A stretch of DNA of 54,786 nt from a virus. The notes beneath the pieces are model-generated. The model was not told where the DNA came from. It worked only from the letters and a program-made list of their open reading frames with translations, and made no database searches. The stretch lies in IMG/VR virus record IMGVR_UViG_3300050821_001302, positions 1 through 54,786 of that record. One strand, given 5' to 3'. The position numbers and the translations under genes are program-made. Below, in pieces: positions 33,525 to 42,127 of this stretch (position 1 is the stretch's first letter; each line of letters starts with the position of its first letter).

Positions 33525-34399
33525 AACGCAGTCTCCGGCTTGTACCTGGAACGCGGTCGGCCTTCACCCAACTGGGTTTTGCTATATTTCGAATACTCGC
33601 AAAGTGTATTTTGAACGTCCATCAGTGACAAGTCTGAAAATTCAGAACCGAGCGCGTCTATTATTTGTTGTCGCCAAACTTGAAGCTGAGCACACCACTC
33701 CTCTTCCTTATGGCAAGTCTTGAGCGGGAGTCCTTTCAGCCGATTGAACCCCCGAATAGACCCTGGGCCTTGCGGAGCCCAAAGATTCTCGTCTTGCGCA
33801 CCAGCGAGTAACGGTGTCCAAGACCAATCATCAACCACCTGCCCAGACATGAAACTTCCCCAACCCATCAGGCTCATCAAAACTAACCATACTTCTCGAC
33901 GCTGTTTAGTCTGGAGAGCTTTCTCAATTCGGTCAAGAGCTCCACCAATGCTTTTACCAACAACTTTCGTTGCAATAAAGTGAGCTTTTGACTTGTTGGA
34001 TCCTTTCGGACCAATCACCATATATGCCGAAGTCCAACACTTCTTATGTTCTTTCTTGAAACGGTCCATACATCTCGCAACCGCCTTCCAATCAATCTTC
34101 TGCACAGGATGATACAAACCTTCCTGCATAATTACAGCAATCGTAGGTGGCCAGTTGCACCATCGGCAGAATGCCGTAAACTCTATGAAAGACGCGAAGC
34201 CTTGGTTTAAATGTGCTTCAGTTAGAACGTTCTGTCGAAGCCAGCGACTGACGCGGTCGTCTCTTCTCCGAATATTCGTAAACCTGTACTGCTGCAATAT
34301 TGGATCTGTTGTCCACGGCGGCGGAGCACCAGACTCCTTACATTTGCGTAAGGCTTCCCGCGCGGCTACCCATTCAATCAGTGGGGCTGCTTCAGACAT
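33521..34399 (-). CDS. HMUDK_hel / aGPT-PPlase-like thymine-modification protein
   Basis: A 292-residue helical protein beginning LQQYRFTNIRRRDDRVSRWL, a signature shared by the 5-hmdU DNA kinase helical domain and the alpha-glutamyl/putrescinyl-thymine pyrophosphorylase (aGPT-PPlase) families. It also contains MSLMGWGSFMSGQVVDD and ends LCEYSKYSKTQLGEGRPRSR, a second conserved pattern of this group. These families act on 5-hydroxymethyluracil in phage DNA. It overlaps the kinase gene upstream and DatZ downstream, so the two modification sets share one transcript. Family assignment is by pattern memory. Confidence 0.7.
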   Translation of the reverse strand: MSEAAPLIEWVAAREALRKCKESGAPPPWTTDPILQQYRFTNIRRRDDRVSRWLRQNVLTEAHLNQGFASFIEFTAFCRWCNWPPTIAVIMQEGLYHPVQKIDWKAVARCMDRFKKEHKKCWTSAYMVIGPKGSNKSKAHFIATKVVGKSIGGALDRIEKALQTKQRREVWLVLMSLMGWGSFMSGQVVDDWSWTPLLAGAQDENLWAPQGPGSIRGFNRLKGLPLKTCHKEEEWCAQLQVWRQQIIDALGSEFSDLSLMDVQNTLCEYSKYSKTQLGEGRPRSRYKPETAF

Positions 34400-34950
34400 T
34401 CGATGATTCTCTTAACCGCTTTGTCCCGTGACACATACTCAATACCGAAGCCTTGCCCCTGCAAATGCTTCTTCACCCGTTCGAACTGCCGCTGCTGAAC
34501 CTGGAGCAACGTATCATCCTTTCCCGGACGATACGCAGACTTATCCTGCCGTTCCTTCAGCGCCGCAAGGCACTGCTCCAAGGTTGTATCCAAGATCAGA
34601 ATACGCACATCGTCTTTGTGTTCCAGTAACCACTTACCAATAGTCGGAGCCAAGATCCTGACCGAAAGAAGCACACCTTCATAGAGAATATCACCCTTGG
34701 ACACATACTTGTCCAAAAGCTCAAGCATCAAAGCCATTCCCCGCATCGTGACATAATCACACCCCGCCATCCCCGGGACATTATAAGGGCCGAGAATATA
34801 GAACGGACAGCGCCCAGTCTCGCATAAATATGCTTCCGGCATTCTCGGACCGAGAGCCCCAAATATTGGCTTGGAAGGAAAATGTGCCAAGAGCTTACGC
34901 ACAACGGTCGTCTTTCCCGAAGCATGATTGCCCCTAAGGTTCAAAATCAT
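34378..34950 (-). CDS. P-loop kinase, 5-hydroxymethyl-dU DNA kinase candidate
   Basis: A 190-residue P-loop protein. MILNLRGNHASGKTTVVRKL holds Walker A, followed by the paired region GALGPRMPEAYL, a Walker-B-like strand (GDILYEGVLLSV) and a lid (DKSAYRPGKDD). Phage 5-hmdU DNA kinases have this small P-loop build and phosphorylate hydroxymethyluracil in DNA, priming thymine hypermodification. It overlaps its broken paralogue (ATGA) and the aGPT-PPlase-like gene, supporting that role. Confidence 0.7.
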   Translation of the reverse strand: MILNLRGNHASGKTTVVRKLLAHFPSKPIFGALGPRMPEAYLCETGRCPFYILGPYNVPGMAGCDYVTMRGMALMLELLDKYVSKGDILYEGVLLSVRILAPTIGKWLLEHKDDVRILILDTTLEQCLAALKERQDKSAYRPGKDDTLLQVQQRQFERVKKHLQGQGFGIEYVSRDKAVKRIIECLKQPH

Positions 34951-35343
34951 GCTTCCTCTAATAACTGGAGGATTACCTGCAAACCATTCTGCCTGGAAAT
35001 GTCCATGCAGCGAACCACATCTTCCTGTATTAAAGTTCTACGAACCCGCTGAAATCCCTTGTAGGCTTGCGTAATATTCTTCAGCTTGAACTCACGTCCA
35101 TCCTCGCGCTCAGACCGGCGCTGCTTGACCGCAACAACACACTCTTCAAAAGACGTATCCAAAAACAGACAGACCGAATCCTTTCCCCACGAGCGAGCGG
35201 TTTCTAGAGAGGTTGAGCTGATAGGTCTCAGGCTTACGCGGGCCAAGAATACCGTATATAGGGCGCGACGGGAAGCGGTCTAAGACACCCCGAACGAGCG
35301 TGCTTTTTCCTCCTCCATTTGTAGATCTGAGATTGAGAATCAA
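34947..35343 (-). pseudogene. Second P-loop DNA kinase, internal out-of-frame deletion
   Basis: The first frame (TTG at 35343) reads MILNLRSTNGGGKSTLVRGV and GILGPRKPETYQLN, paralogous to the intact kinase, then runs out of frame to a stop at 35146. The second frame resumes the family with SVCLFLDTSFEECVVAVKQR and continues to 34947. Compared with the intact neighbour, about 60 codons are missing between the halves near 35210-35230 and the join is out of frame. It would not yield a working kinase as it stands. Deletion or assembly error are both possible. Confidence 0.7.
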
Positions 35344-36851
35344 AACAAATACCCCGGCCTTGGAGCCTGTATAGGGACGGCTCTAACAGCCCGCTGAGCG
35401 CCCAATCCAGCCAGGTACCCTTCAAAGGCTTCATTCGCTACGGCGCGCGGGCGGGCCGCTCTGACCCATTGCAGAGCCTGCTGGCCCGAACAGCCTAAAA
35501 ACTTTCGCACCACGAGCGCAGAAACAAGCCCGGAACGGTTACGACCCGCATGACACATGACCAGAACTCGCCCACCACCTTGCAAATGCTCAATCAATTC
35601 CTGGACTAGATCAGCTAGGTCTTCCTCTGGGAAACTAGCTCCATCCGGAATTGGTGTGTGACGATACCATTTGAAGAGCTTTTCCAACCGGAGGTCTTCC
35701 TGCCAAAGGTTGACCACACCCGTCAAGCCGAACTGCTGGATCCTCGCCTTACAACCAGCTAAATCATACCGTTTCCAATTTCCGGCTTGGTAAAGCTGAT
35801 CAGGCAAGATCTCGTAGACACCTTTTTCGTGCACAACCATCGTTGGTAACTTGAATCGCTTGACTGGGTTGGAAAGATCTTTTGTCGCCTTATAGTCATA
35901 CTTCAGGTCGGTCCAAGTATACCCCTGCGTCCCAAGAACCTCGGCTACATCCTTCCGTACCACGTCCCAACCCTGCAACTCACCCAAATGCTCATGCGGG
36001 AAAAGCCTCTTACGGATAGGCCAAATCTCAGAAGTTGTATTCCACTCCTGCTCCATCTTCAATGCATAAACCATTTCAGAATCGATCGAGCGCCCTGGAT
36101 ACTGCCGCAAGCCCTTCCAAGATTGTTTATAATCACAGAGCATAACCTGCAACTGAAACATATCAAGATCTACACCGAACTCATCCAACAATCGCTTCTG
36201 CGTGATACATACAAGCTTGTTGACGAGAGCCAAGACTTCCGGCGAATCGTCATGCTCAGCAACCTGAGGATAATCGGGCCAAAGATAACCAAGCATCTCA
36301 CGAGGCGAAATCCCTCCAGCCGGACGGATATCTGGGTGTCTAACATCAGCTCCACAATAACGGCGGTAGTATTCCAAAAGCTTAATAGCAACATAGCGCC
36401 CAAGCCGAGTGACAGTCAATACTGCATCCCAGACGAGCTCGAAATTCTCTTCCGGAGAGCCATCAAGGGAATCTATCAACTCCGGAAGCGTAACCACAAA
36501 TCGTGCATAGCCTTGGAGGTACTCCGTCATCCAATCAGGGCGGCGGACACATCGTCGCTCACGCCGCATCGTGATGCGCTTGAAATTAGCCGTCAGCCAG
36601 TTGAAGAGCTCAGCTTCTTTAGTCTTCTGAATCCTCTCCCAATCCCACATACGCCAAAGGACTTCGGCGTATGGAGAATTATAGACCGCTATGTAACACC
36701 CTCCACGCCAGAGCCGCTCCTCCAATGGAAGATGCTTACTCATTTCTCCTGAGAGCACCATATGCGGGTCAGGCCCTCCAGCCTTACACTCCCAACGCGC
36801 GAATTCGGAAAGGAACTTCCAGTGCTCTTCCGTGGTGAAAGTCAGACGCAT
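35340..36851 (-). CDS. Amino-acid:DNA-transferase-like protein fused to dual-specificity phosphatase domain
   Basis: A 503-residue protein. The first about 330 residues resemble the phage AADT/ADDT family of thymine modification: RRERRCVRRPDWMTEYL, TRLGRYVAIKLLEYYRRYCG, PAGGISPREMLGYL and MLCDYKQSWKGLRQYPGR. The last 130 residues are a phosphatase with CHAGRNRSGLVS (the C-x5-R loop) and a preceding DLAGCKARIQQFG strand. AADTs attach amino acids to phosphorylated 5-hmdU in DNA. A phosphatase fused to one, next to an inositol-phosphate synthase gene, could act on a phosphorylated intermediate. That idea is inference. Confidence 0.65.
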   Translation of the reverse strand: MRLTFTTEEHWKFLSEFARWECKAGGPDPHMVLSGEMSKHLPLEERLWRGGCYIAVYNSPYAEVLWRMWDWERIQKTKEAELFNWLTANFKRITMRRERRCVRRPDWMTEYLQGYARFVVTLPELIDSLDGSPEENFELVWDAVLTVTRLGRYVAIKLLEYYRRYCGADVRHPDIRPAGGISPREMLGYLWPDYPQVAEHDDSPEVLALVNKLVCITQKRLLDEFGVDLDMFQLQVMLCDYKQSWKGLRQYPGRSIDSEMVYALKMEQEWNTTSEIWPIRKRLFPHEHLGELQGWDVVRKDVAEVLGTQGYTWTDLKYDYKATKDLSNPVKRFKLPTMVVHEKGVYEILPDQLYQAGNWKRYDLAGCKARIQQFGLTGVVNLWQEDLRLEKLFKWYRHTPIPDGASFPEEDLADLVQELIEHLQGGGRVLVMCHAGRNRSGLVSALVVRKFLGCSGQQALQWVRAARPRAVANEAFEGYLAGLGAQRAVRAVPIQAPRPGYLF

Positions 36852-37937
36852 CTACTCAGCCGCGACGGGGAGCCCCGTAATGTACGCCTCCAGCATATCC
36901 AGCGCGACGTCATCATCATACTGCTTCGGGGGCCGCTTCATGAAATACGCACTAGGCTCTTCAATAGTCCCACCTTGACCACGATCCAAGGCAATCTTTG
37001 CACAGCGAATTGCATCTATCACTATTCCAGCACTATTGGGTGAATCCCAAACCTCGAGCTTTACCTCGGCGTTCAAAGGGGCTCCACCAAAACCTCGCCC
37101 TTCAAGACGAATATACGCAATCTTTTTATCGCCAAGCCATTCCACATAATCAGAAGGACCAATATGGACATCTTTCCCGGCAAAGTCTACCCCTGAAATG
37201 GAGACAACTGCCTCCGTCTTCGAGAGCTTCTTACTGACGAGGCGTTCACGCTCTAACATATTGCGAAAATCTCCATTCCCGCCCACATTCAATTGGTACG
37301 TGCGATCCAATAAAACACCCCGGTCACGAAACAGCTGCGCAAGAACACGGTGGACGATTGTTGCCCCCACCTGAGACTTGATATCATCACCTATGATCGG
37401 AAGCCCTACTTTCTCAAACTCCTGCGCTCGGTGAAGATTACTCGCGATGAACGTCGGCATACAATTGATAAAGGCACAACCCGCTCCCATAGCCGTCTTC
37501 GCATAGAACCAAGCTGCCTCTTCAGAGCCCACAGGCAAATAGTTAATTAGAACCTGGGCCTTAACAGCCTCTAGCTCCTTGATCACATCACATGGAGGCC
37601 GAGTCGATTCCTTCACCCACCCTTTGATATACTGTCCAATTCCATCAAGGGTGGGCCCCCGCCGAACCTCTACCTCTTGCTGAGGAACCTCCGCAAACTG
37701 AAACGTGCTGTTTGGGTACGCCCAAATGGCCTCTGATAAATCGGCTCCAACCTTGGTCTCCGTCACGTCGAAAGCGGCAACCACCTTGATATCCCGCACG
37801 CTATATGGGCCAACCTTTGGCCGCACCAACCCCATTCGCGGGAGGTCATCAGTAGCATAATATTGCAGCCCCTGAAGTAGGGAATTTGCACAATTGCCTA
37901 CACCTACAATGCCAACTCGAATCGGGTCAACCATCAT
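36852..37937 (-). CDS. ino1: Myo-inositol-1-phosphate synthase
   Basis: A 361-residue enzyme closely patterned on the short actinobacterial Ino1. [20 protein letters not shown] is the NAD site, [13 protein letters not shown] and [20 protein letters not shown] follow, then [20 protein letters not shown] and [19 protein letters not shown]. It makes inositol-1-phosphate from glucose-6-phosphate. All core motifs are present, so it should be active. Its position between the FkbM methyltransferase and AADT/phosphatase genes suggests inositol is used in DNA or surface modification. ATG at 37937 overlaps the preceding stop (ATGA) and has AGGAG. Confidence 0.9.
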   Translation of the reverse strand: MMVDPIRVGIVGVGNCANSLLQGLQYYATDDLPRMGLVRPKVGPYSVRDIKVVAAFDVTETKVGADLSEAIWAYPNSTFQFAEVPQQEVEVRRGPTLDGIGQYIKGWVKESTRPPCDVIKELEAVKAQVLINYLPVGSEEAAWFYAKTAMGAGCAFINCMPTFIASNLHRAQEFEKVGLPIIGDDIKSQVGATIVHRVLAQLFRDRGVLLDRTYQLNVGGNGDFRNMLERERLVSKKLSKTEAVVSISGVDFAGKDVHIGPSDYVEWLGDKKIAYIRLEGRGFGGAPLNAEVKLEVWDSPNSAGIVIDAIRCAKIALDRGQGGTIEEPSAYFMKRPPKQYDDDVALDMLEAYITGLPVAAE

Positions 37938-38689
37938 GAACTCCTTTTTGCCCAACACAAGAAAGCTGTATCACTCCACCACTTCGGCTTGTGGAGTGGC
38001 TTACTCAACTTCACAACAAACCCCAACTCCTCAAGGCGCTTGATTATCCTTGGAGCGCGCTCGTAAGTTGGGTCAGCCTGCTGATAGTGATATTCAAAAA
38101 ATATCTGTTGGAAAAGCGAAAGGTCTCCAAATTCCAAAATATCACCTTCAGGACCTTCGGCATCGATTTTCAAATTCCAGCTACCGGTCTTACCTAAACC
38201 CTTCACCGCAAGGCGCACCGCCTCCTTGAAAGAAATTACCGGAACTTCAATAGCTGGATGCGCACTCTTCCACCGATTTATGACCGTCGCCTTAGCCAAA
38301 TTAATAAACGGCTTACCGGCCTTACGATGAGGCTTTGCCAATATCAGAGCAGTCTTCCTCGACTTAGGAGGGGTCTGCAGCACGCCTAATGACACAATAT
38401 TAGCAGTAAAACCGTTCAAAAGCATGTGCTCCTTGTAAATCTTCACATGCAAATCCCAAGGCTCAAAGGACACTACCTGTGCCTTACGCTGCAATACAAA
38501 CAACGCGAAGGTGCCAATGTAACCTCCAATATCCAGCCACTTCTGACCTTCTGTGATTATCAAATGCTTGGCGATTTCAGCATCAGTAATGTTCTCCCGC
38601 CAGACATCAAAGTCAGACGTCCCCTCCCGCAAATAGCACTTTATCCCCGCTTGCTCTACAAGCGTGCGCTCATATTCCGGAAAAAGCAT
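37934..38689 (-). CDS. FkbM-family SAM methyltransferase
   Basis: About 251 residues with a Rossmann SAM-binding start ([15 protein letters not shown]), an acidic motif II ([10 protein letters not shown]) and the FkbM-type [14 protein letters not shown] motif. FkbM enzymes O-methylate hydroxyls on small molecules or sugars, so this one could methylate a modification group such as inositol; the substrate is inferred. AGAAGG lies eight bases before the ATG at 38689. A second ATG at 38698 is directly adjacent to that site and is less likely. Confidence 0.75.
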   Translation of the reverse strand: MLFPEYERTLVEQAGIKCYLREGTSDFDVWRENITDAEIAKHLIITEGQKWLDIGGYIGTFALFVLQRKAQVVSFEPWDLHVKIYKEHMLLNGFTANIVSLGVLQTPPKSRKTALILAKPHRKAGKPFINLAKATVINRWKSAHPAIEVPVISFKEAVRLAVKGLGKTGSWNLKIDAEGPEGDILEFGDLSLFQQIFFEYHYQQADPTYERAPRIIKRLEELGFVVKLSKPLHKPKWWSDTAFLCWAKRSS

Positions 38690-38729
38690 TCCAGTCATCC
38701 TTCTCTGAGAGAAACGCAGAGGAGGGCTT

Positions 38730-39299
38730 TTAACGCCCCAGCGAGATAAACCCGTTATCCACATGATACTTCATGTGGTTGAACGGAATCCCAGCCTTAC
38801 GCGCCTCAGCCACAGTCATACCCGGCTTGTATTTTGCAAAGACCTTCTGGCGGAGCGTACCCTTACGGAAGGGCGGCTCAGAAAGAACCTTGATCTTCGC
38901 ATCCAGAGGTCCAATATTCGGCTTGCGACCACGACCAGCAGTCACTTTCGTGGACTTCCCAGACTTCGGCTTCGCAGCAACCTTTCCATTCTTACTTACA
39001 GTCTTAGCCACAACTTTCTCCTGTTCTCCAGAGGCAGCTTCCTCAGCCTTCTCCTCCGGTTCGTCTTCGGCTTCCGGTAATTCCAACGGCTGATAAAGCT
39101 CGGTTTCGTTTTCCAACGCCTCTTTATTCTTGTTCACCCAAACCTGAGCATCATCCGAGAGGGCTTCCCAGTTCTGGGCATCGGCGTCGGCCAGGGCATC
39201 AGCCTTCTTGAAGACCCGCACGGTGAAGTCTTCAGCGGACTCCCCAGCTTTGGGCTTCACCTTCGTCAGCGCGAGGAGCTCTTCTTGTACGGTAGACAT
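38730..39299 (-). CDS. Conserved phage protein with basic AT-hook-like segment
   Basis: A 189-residue protein. The N-terminal third (ALADADAQNWEALSDDAQVW) is a small helical domain common in phages, followed by an acidic stretch and a Lys-rich linker with GRGRKP (AT-hook-like). The C-terminal 50 residues (YKPGMTVAEARKAGIPFNHM) look like a small winged or helix-turn-helix fold. Probably DNA-binding; function unknown. Confidence 0.6.
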   Translation of the reverse strand: MSTVQEELLALTKVKPKAGESAEDFTVRVFKKADALADADAQNWEALSDDAQVWVNKNKEALENETELYQPLELPEAEDEPEEKAEEAASGEQEKVVAKTVSKNGKVAAKPKSGKSTKVTAGRGRKPNIGPLDAKIKVLSEPPFRKGTLRQKVFAKYKPGMTVAEARKAGIPFNHMKYHVDNGFISLGR

Positions 39300-39305
39300 A
39301 AGTTT

Positions 39306-40025
39306 CTACTCCAAAGTTGCATCTGGACTATTCAAACATACTTCAGCACTCTGCCCTTGGCTAAAAAGGCAACGTACCGCCTTATCGATCAGAGGATCAC
39401 TCTCGTCACCGAGAAAATAGTCTCGTAGCTTTGTGATGACGCCTGATTGCCCCAGACAGCGGTCATAGTGCTCCTCGGTAGTCTCTCGGATTTTGCGCTT
39501 GCCCTTGACTATACGCGGAGTTGCCACACCAGGCAAGAACTTTTTACGCAGCCGGGTTCGCAGGTAGGGCACATCAGCCACGCCGTCGAGCAGGATCTGC
39601 TTGAGCATATCCGCAATTTCGGCCGGGGCGTTGGCAAGGAGCGTAGCCAGAGAAGCATCGCTGAGCTCGGCGGCGGACTCGGTCCAGGCTTCAATCCCTT
39701 CAGCCTGAGTGTCTGACAACTGCGCGTAACCGATTTCCTGCAACTTGGAGCGCGGGTTCTGCTGCAGGTCGGTTATGCGGTTATTGAACGCCATCTGGAA
39801 GTAAGCCATGAACCGCCTACGGTCCTCGTCATGAGCCTCGAACTCGGGGTGCATTGGCTCGAACCGCGCCCTACACTTCGCAAAGCAGAGATATCCTTCC
39901 TGCAGCAGGTCATCAAAGTCAAACCAGGATGCCACCTTCCAATGGTGTTTATGCACCGCATTGACTAGCCAACCCCGCAAGCCTGCGTCCAGGTAGGGAT
40001 CGGCCTTATCCATCTTATCGCCCAT
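39306..40025 (-). CDS. Sigma-factor-like protein
   Basis: A 239-residue protein whose first part resembles sigma region 2: FDFDDLLQEGYLCFAKCRAR and RRFMAYFQMAFNNRITDL. The rest lacks an obvious region 4, so it is a divergent phage sigma or a related DNA-binding protein. It could redirect host RNA polymerase to middle or late promoters. It lies just downstream of primase and upstream of the modification block. Confidence 0.6.
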   Translation of the reverse strand: MGDKMDKADPYLDAGLRGWLVNAVHKHHWKVASWFDFDDLLQEGYLCFAKCRARFEPMHPEFEAHDEDRRRFMAYFQMAFNNRITDLQQNPRSKLQEIGYAQLSDTQAEGIEAWTESAAELSDASLATLLANAPAEIADMLKQILLDGVADVPYLRTRLRKKFLPGVATPRIVKGKRKIRETTEEHYDRCLGQSGVITKLRDYFLGDESDPLIDKAVRCLFSQGQSAEVCLNSPDATLE

Positions 40026-40044
40026 CGTCCTACTCCCTTGGTTT

Positions 40045-40212
40045 TCATTTGAACAGTTCTCGTACCGTCACATTCTTAAGCTTAGGTCGGAACCGCTTCC
40101 GCACTCTCCGGTTCTCTTCTTGCTCCTTATAATCATCAAGCTGCCAGATAGCTTTGTAACGTGCATTCCGTGCCCTGGGGTAGCCGGAGGTTCCATGCTT
40201 GTGAGAACCCAT
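40045..40212 (-). CDS. 55-residue basic peptide
   Basis: ATG at 40212 with an excellent GAGGAGG site, ending TGA at 40045. MGSHKHGTSGYPRARNARYK is followed by a highly basic centre (RRVRKRFRPKLKN). It fills the gap between primase and the sigma-like gene. Probably nucleic-acid binding by charge; no family recognised. Confidence 0.6.
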   Translation of the reverse strand: MGSHKHGTSGYPRARNARYKAIWQLDDYKEQEENRRVRKRFRPKLKNVTVRELFK

Positions 40213-40237
40213 TCCTCCTCTGCCTTATTGCATGGAT

Positions 40238-41272
40238 TTACACCCAAGATTGAATTAGTTCATGTCCTTGTACGGCCGGCAGCGCACCAGGGTCTTCTAT
40301 ACCCTCAGGCAGCTTACCCACCGTGACGACCTGTGGCGTCAGATGTTCCTTGATCCGCAGCGTAAGATACTGCGCATCGGGGTCGAGTAAGAGTACCAGC
40401 CGATTGAACCGTGACATCAGCCGGTCCAGAAGGCTGACCTGAACCTCGGAGATATTCAGGCCAAAGAGGCAGGTACCATAGACACCTTTTTGCCGACCCA
40501 GAGCCGTTATACGCATGGCGTCAAATGGACCTTCACAAAGCACAAGCGTCTGTGGATTTGGAGCACGAAGAAGCAGTGGAAGCCCTAAGAGCAACTGGCC
40601 GGGGGGCTTGAGCGCCAGCAGGCCATCGTAGTCGTATCCCTCAACCCGATGAGTTGGCAGGGTCTTGTATCGCAACGTTTCACCCGACACGATGGACCGC
40701 GCCGTCCAGGTCTGGAGGCGTTCCCCGGCATCATAAATCGGGATGATCAGGCGGTAACGGTAAGGACCACGCACCGCATAGTGAAGCCGGTAGTTGAACA
40801 CAAGCCAATTAACCTGCGGCGTGGTGTACCCACGGTCCTGAAGAAGATAGTTCCAAAACGGTGCCGCAAGCGGGCGGACGCCTTGCTCAGCCAAAGGCTT
40901 GAACTCGGGCGGAAACTCCAGCTTCTGCGGGCGCGCGGTGGCAGTAGGCTCCAACCTCATATTCTTCGCGACCTGAGCGGCAAGGTCGTTGTCTGCTGGG
41001 GGAGGAGAGGCTTCCTCCCCCGCTAGCCGCTTAGCCTCCTCCTGAGAACAGTTGAGAAGGGCCTGGATAAGCCAGATCGGGGAGCGGCCTGAGTGGGCTC
41101 GTGGGTTACGGAAACAGCGCCAGTGGCCGTCTCTATGAAGATTGAGATGTTCGGAGGGGTCGGCTGAGCCACAATAGGGGCACTTTATTGCCGGACGCCC
41201 CTTGGACGTGTTAGGTCCTGAGGTTACGTACGGAATGCCGTGCGAATTGAGGAAGCGGAGCCAGTCAAACAC
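40238..41272 (-). CDS. DNA primase (zinc finger plus TOPRIM)
   Basis: A 344-residue DnaG-like primase. The N-terminal zinc-binding part shows CPYCGSADPSEHLNLH and GHWRCFRN. The TOPRIM core shows LVLCEGPFDAMR and LVLLLDPDA. It makes RNA primers for lagging-strand synthesis with the DnaB-type helicase encoded upstream. I place the start at the GTG at 41272 because GGGAGG lies eight bases before it; a GTG at 41311 is also open. Confidence 0.85.
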   Translation of the reverse strand: MFDWLRFLNSHGIPYVTSGPNTSKGRPAIKCPYCGSADPSEHLNLHRDGHWRCFRNPRAHSGRSPIWLIQALLNCSQEEAKRLAGEEASPPPADNDLAAQVAKNMRLEPTATARPQKLEFPPEFKPLAEQGVRPLAAPFWNYLLQDRGYTTPQVNWLVFNYRLHYAVRGPYRYRLIIPIYDAGERLQTWTARSIVSGETLRYKTLPTHRVEGYDYDGLLALKPPGQLLLGLPLLLRAPNPQTLVLCEGPFDAMRITALGRQKGVYGTCLFGLNISEVQVSLLDRLMSRFNRLVLLLDPDAQYLTLRIKEHLTPQVVTVGKLPEGIEDPGALPAVQGHELIQSWV

Positions 41273-41340
41273 GGGAACGACCTCCCAGAACAAGGAGATC
41301 GGGGTACGCACAACAAGTCAGCCCGACCAGACCACCCTTT

Positions 41341-41640
41341 CTACCCCTTCTTTGGATAGAAAGCAAGCCCTTTCTTAGCCTTTTCAGCAAAATCTTTTTG
41401 GAAGGCGAACGGGGCCTCTTCCAGCCCCCAATGCGTGATCGTGACCCAACCCAAAAAGCCTGTCACATACTGCGCCCAAGCACTATTTGGGTAGTCCGTA
41501 ACCTTGTCGATCAAAGCTTCCAACGGGGTGGTCGCGGGCTTGAACTCCTTCAAGCCCATGGCCTCCTCGAAGGCCTGGCGCATTTCGGGTTGTTCCCAAG
41601 CCCACAAGATGAAATCGCGCCAGGCTATTGTTTGGAAGTC
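41341..41640 (-). CDS. Unrecognised protein, start not determinable
   Basis: The coded-looking part reads FQTIAWRDFILWAWEQPEMR and TPLEALIDKVTDYPNSAWAQ to the stop at 41341, about 95 residues. No ATG, GTG or TTG start with a ribosome site precedes it in frame below 41650, and farther upstream the frame is a shadow of the ro60 remnant. The gene may be 5'-truncated by the same event that broke ro60. Function unknown. Confidence 0.45.
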   Translation of the reverse strand, partial: DFQTIAWRDFILWAWEQPEMRQAFEEAMGLKEFKPATTPLEALIDKVTDYPNSAWAQYVTGFLGWVTITHWGLEEAPFAFQKDFAEKAKKGLAFYPKKG

Positions 41641-41650
41641 ATCTTTTACT

Positions 41651-41960
41651 TCAGCATTCGACTTCGTGGATATAACGGAGGACTTGCTCCGAGAAGCCGT
41701 CGATATGCGTCCAGGGGCCATAACCGACACCGTGCTTGTTGGAGGCAACATTGATCATGTACGCCTTCTTCGTGATCGGATCCGAAACGCGGTCGGCCGT
41801 CTGCTCATCTGAGATCACAATGATGCGGTCGTAGCCAAGCGTATTAGCTGCGTCAACCGCACGACCCAGATAGCTGCTTCTCAACCGAGAGCGCCGGGAC
41901 GGCAGGTCCGCCTTCATGCGTGAAGTTCTTATTGCGGGCAGCTACATTCGTACGGGCCAT
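41651..41960 (-). pseudogene. ro60 (TROVE-domain protein) remnant
   Basis: ATG at 41960 with AAAGGAG begins MARTNVAARNKNFTHEGGPA, the typical start of bacterial Ro60/TROVE proteins, but stops after 35 residues. A second frame then gives the C-terminal VWA end of Ro60: ANTLGYDRIIVISDEQ, YMINVASNKHGVGYGPWTHI, DGFSEQVLRYIHEVE. About 400 internal residues of a normal 530-residue Ro60 are missing and the join near 41865-41885 is out of frame. The Y RNA partner lies directly upstream. Real deletion or assembly collapse are both possible. Confidence 0.75.
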
Positions 41961-42021
41961 GATAAGCTCCTTTATGGGTACGGTTACGTTAGTCGGCCGA
42001 TAACGAGGAGAAGCAAGCAAC

Positions 42022-42127
42022 GAAAACGGTAACAACGCGCTCTACCCCTGAGCTACTGGCCCCAAACTGTGGAGCCGGTTGGATTCGAACCAACGACCTC
42101 GTCCTCCTGAAGGAAGTAACCGTTCTC
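42022..42127 (-). ncRNA. Y RNA (YrlA-like) with permuted tRNA-like module
   Basis: On the bottom strand the order is T-arm, acceptor stem as a closed hairpin, then D-arm, so a tRNA circularly permuted. The T-arm has stem GTTGG (42094-42090) and CCAAC (42082-42078) around TTCGAAT. The acceptor stem pairs GGCTCC (42076-42071) with GGGGCC (42063-42058). The D-arm stem is GCTC/GAGC (42053-42050, 42042-42039). The flanks pair 42127-42116 with 42033-42022 (11 of 12 positions), making the Ro-binding-type stem. This is the architecture of bacterial YrlA RNAs, and a ro60 gene remnant follows 62 bases downstream. Confidence 0.8.

Noticed and set aside
42058-42094. tRNA 3' end as a phage attachment site
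   Set aside because: The T-arm and acceptor end look like attP, but the matching 5' half follows in permuted order, the acceptor strands pair with each other, and no integrase is present. A Y RNA explains all of it.
42022-42127. Two-piece (permuted) tmRNA
   Set aside because: A canonical D-arm is present, and no tag-coding frame or pseudoknot region is seen; tmRNA lacks such a D-arm.
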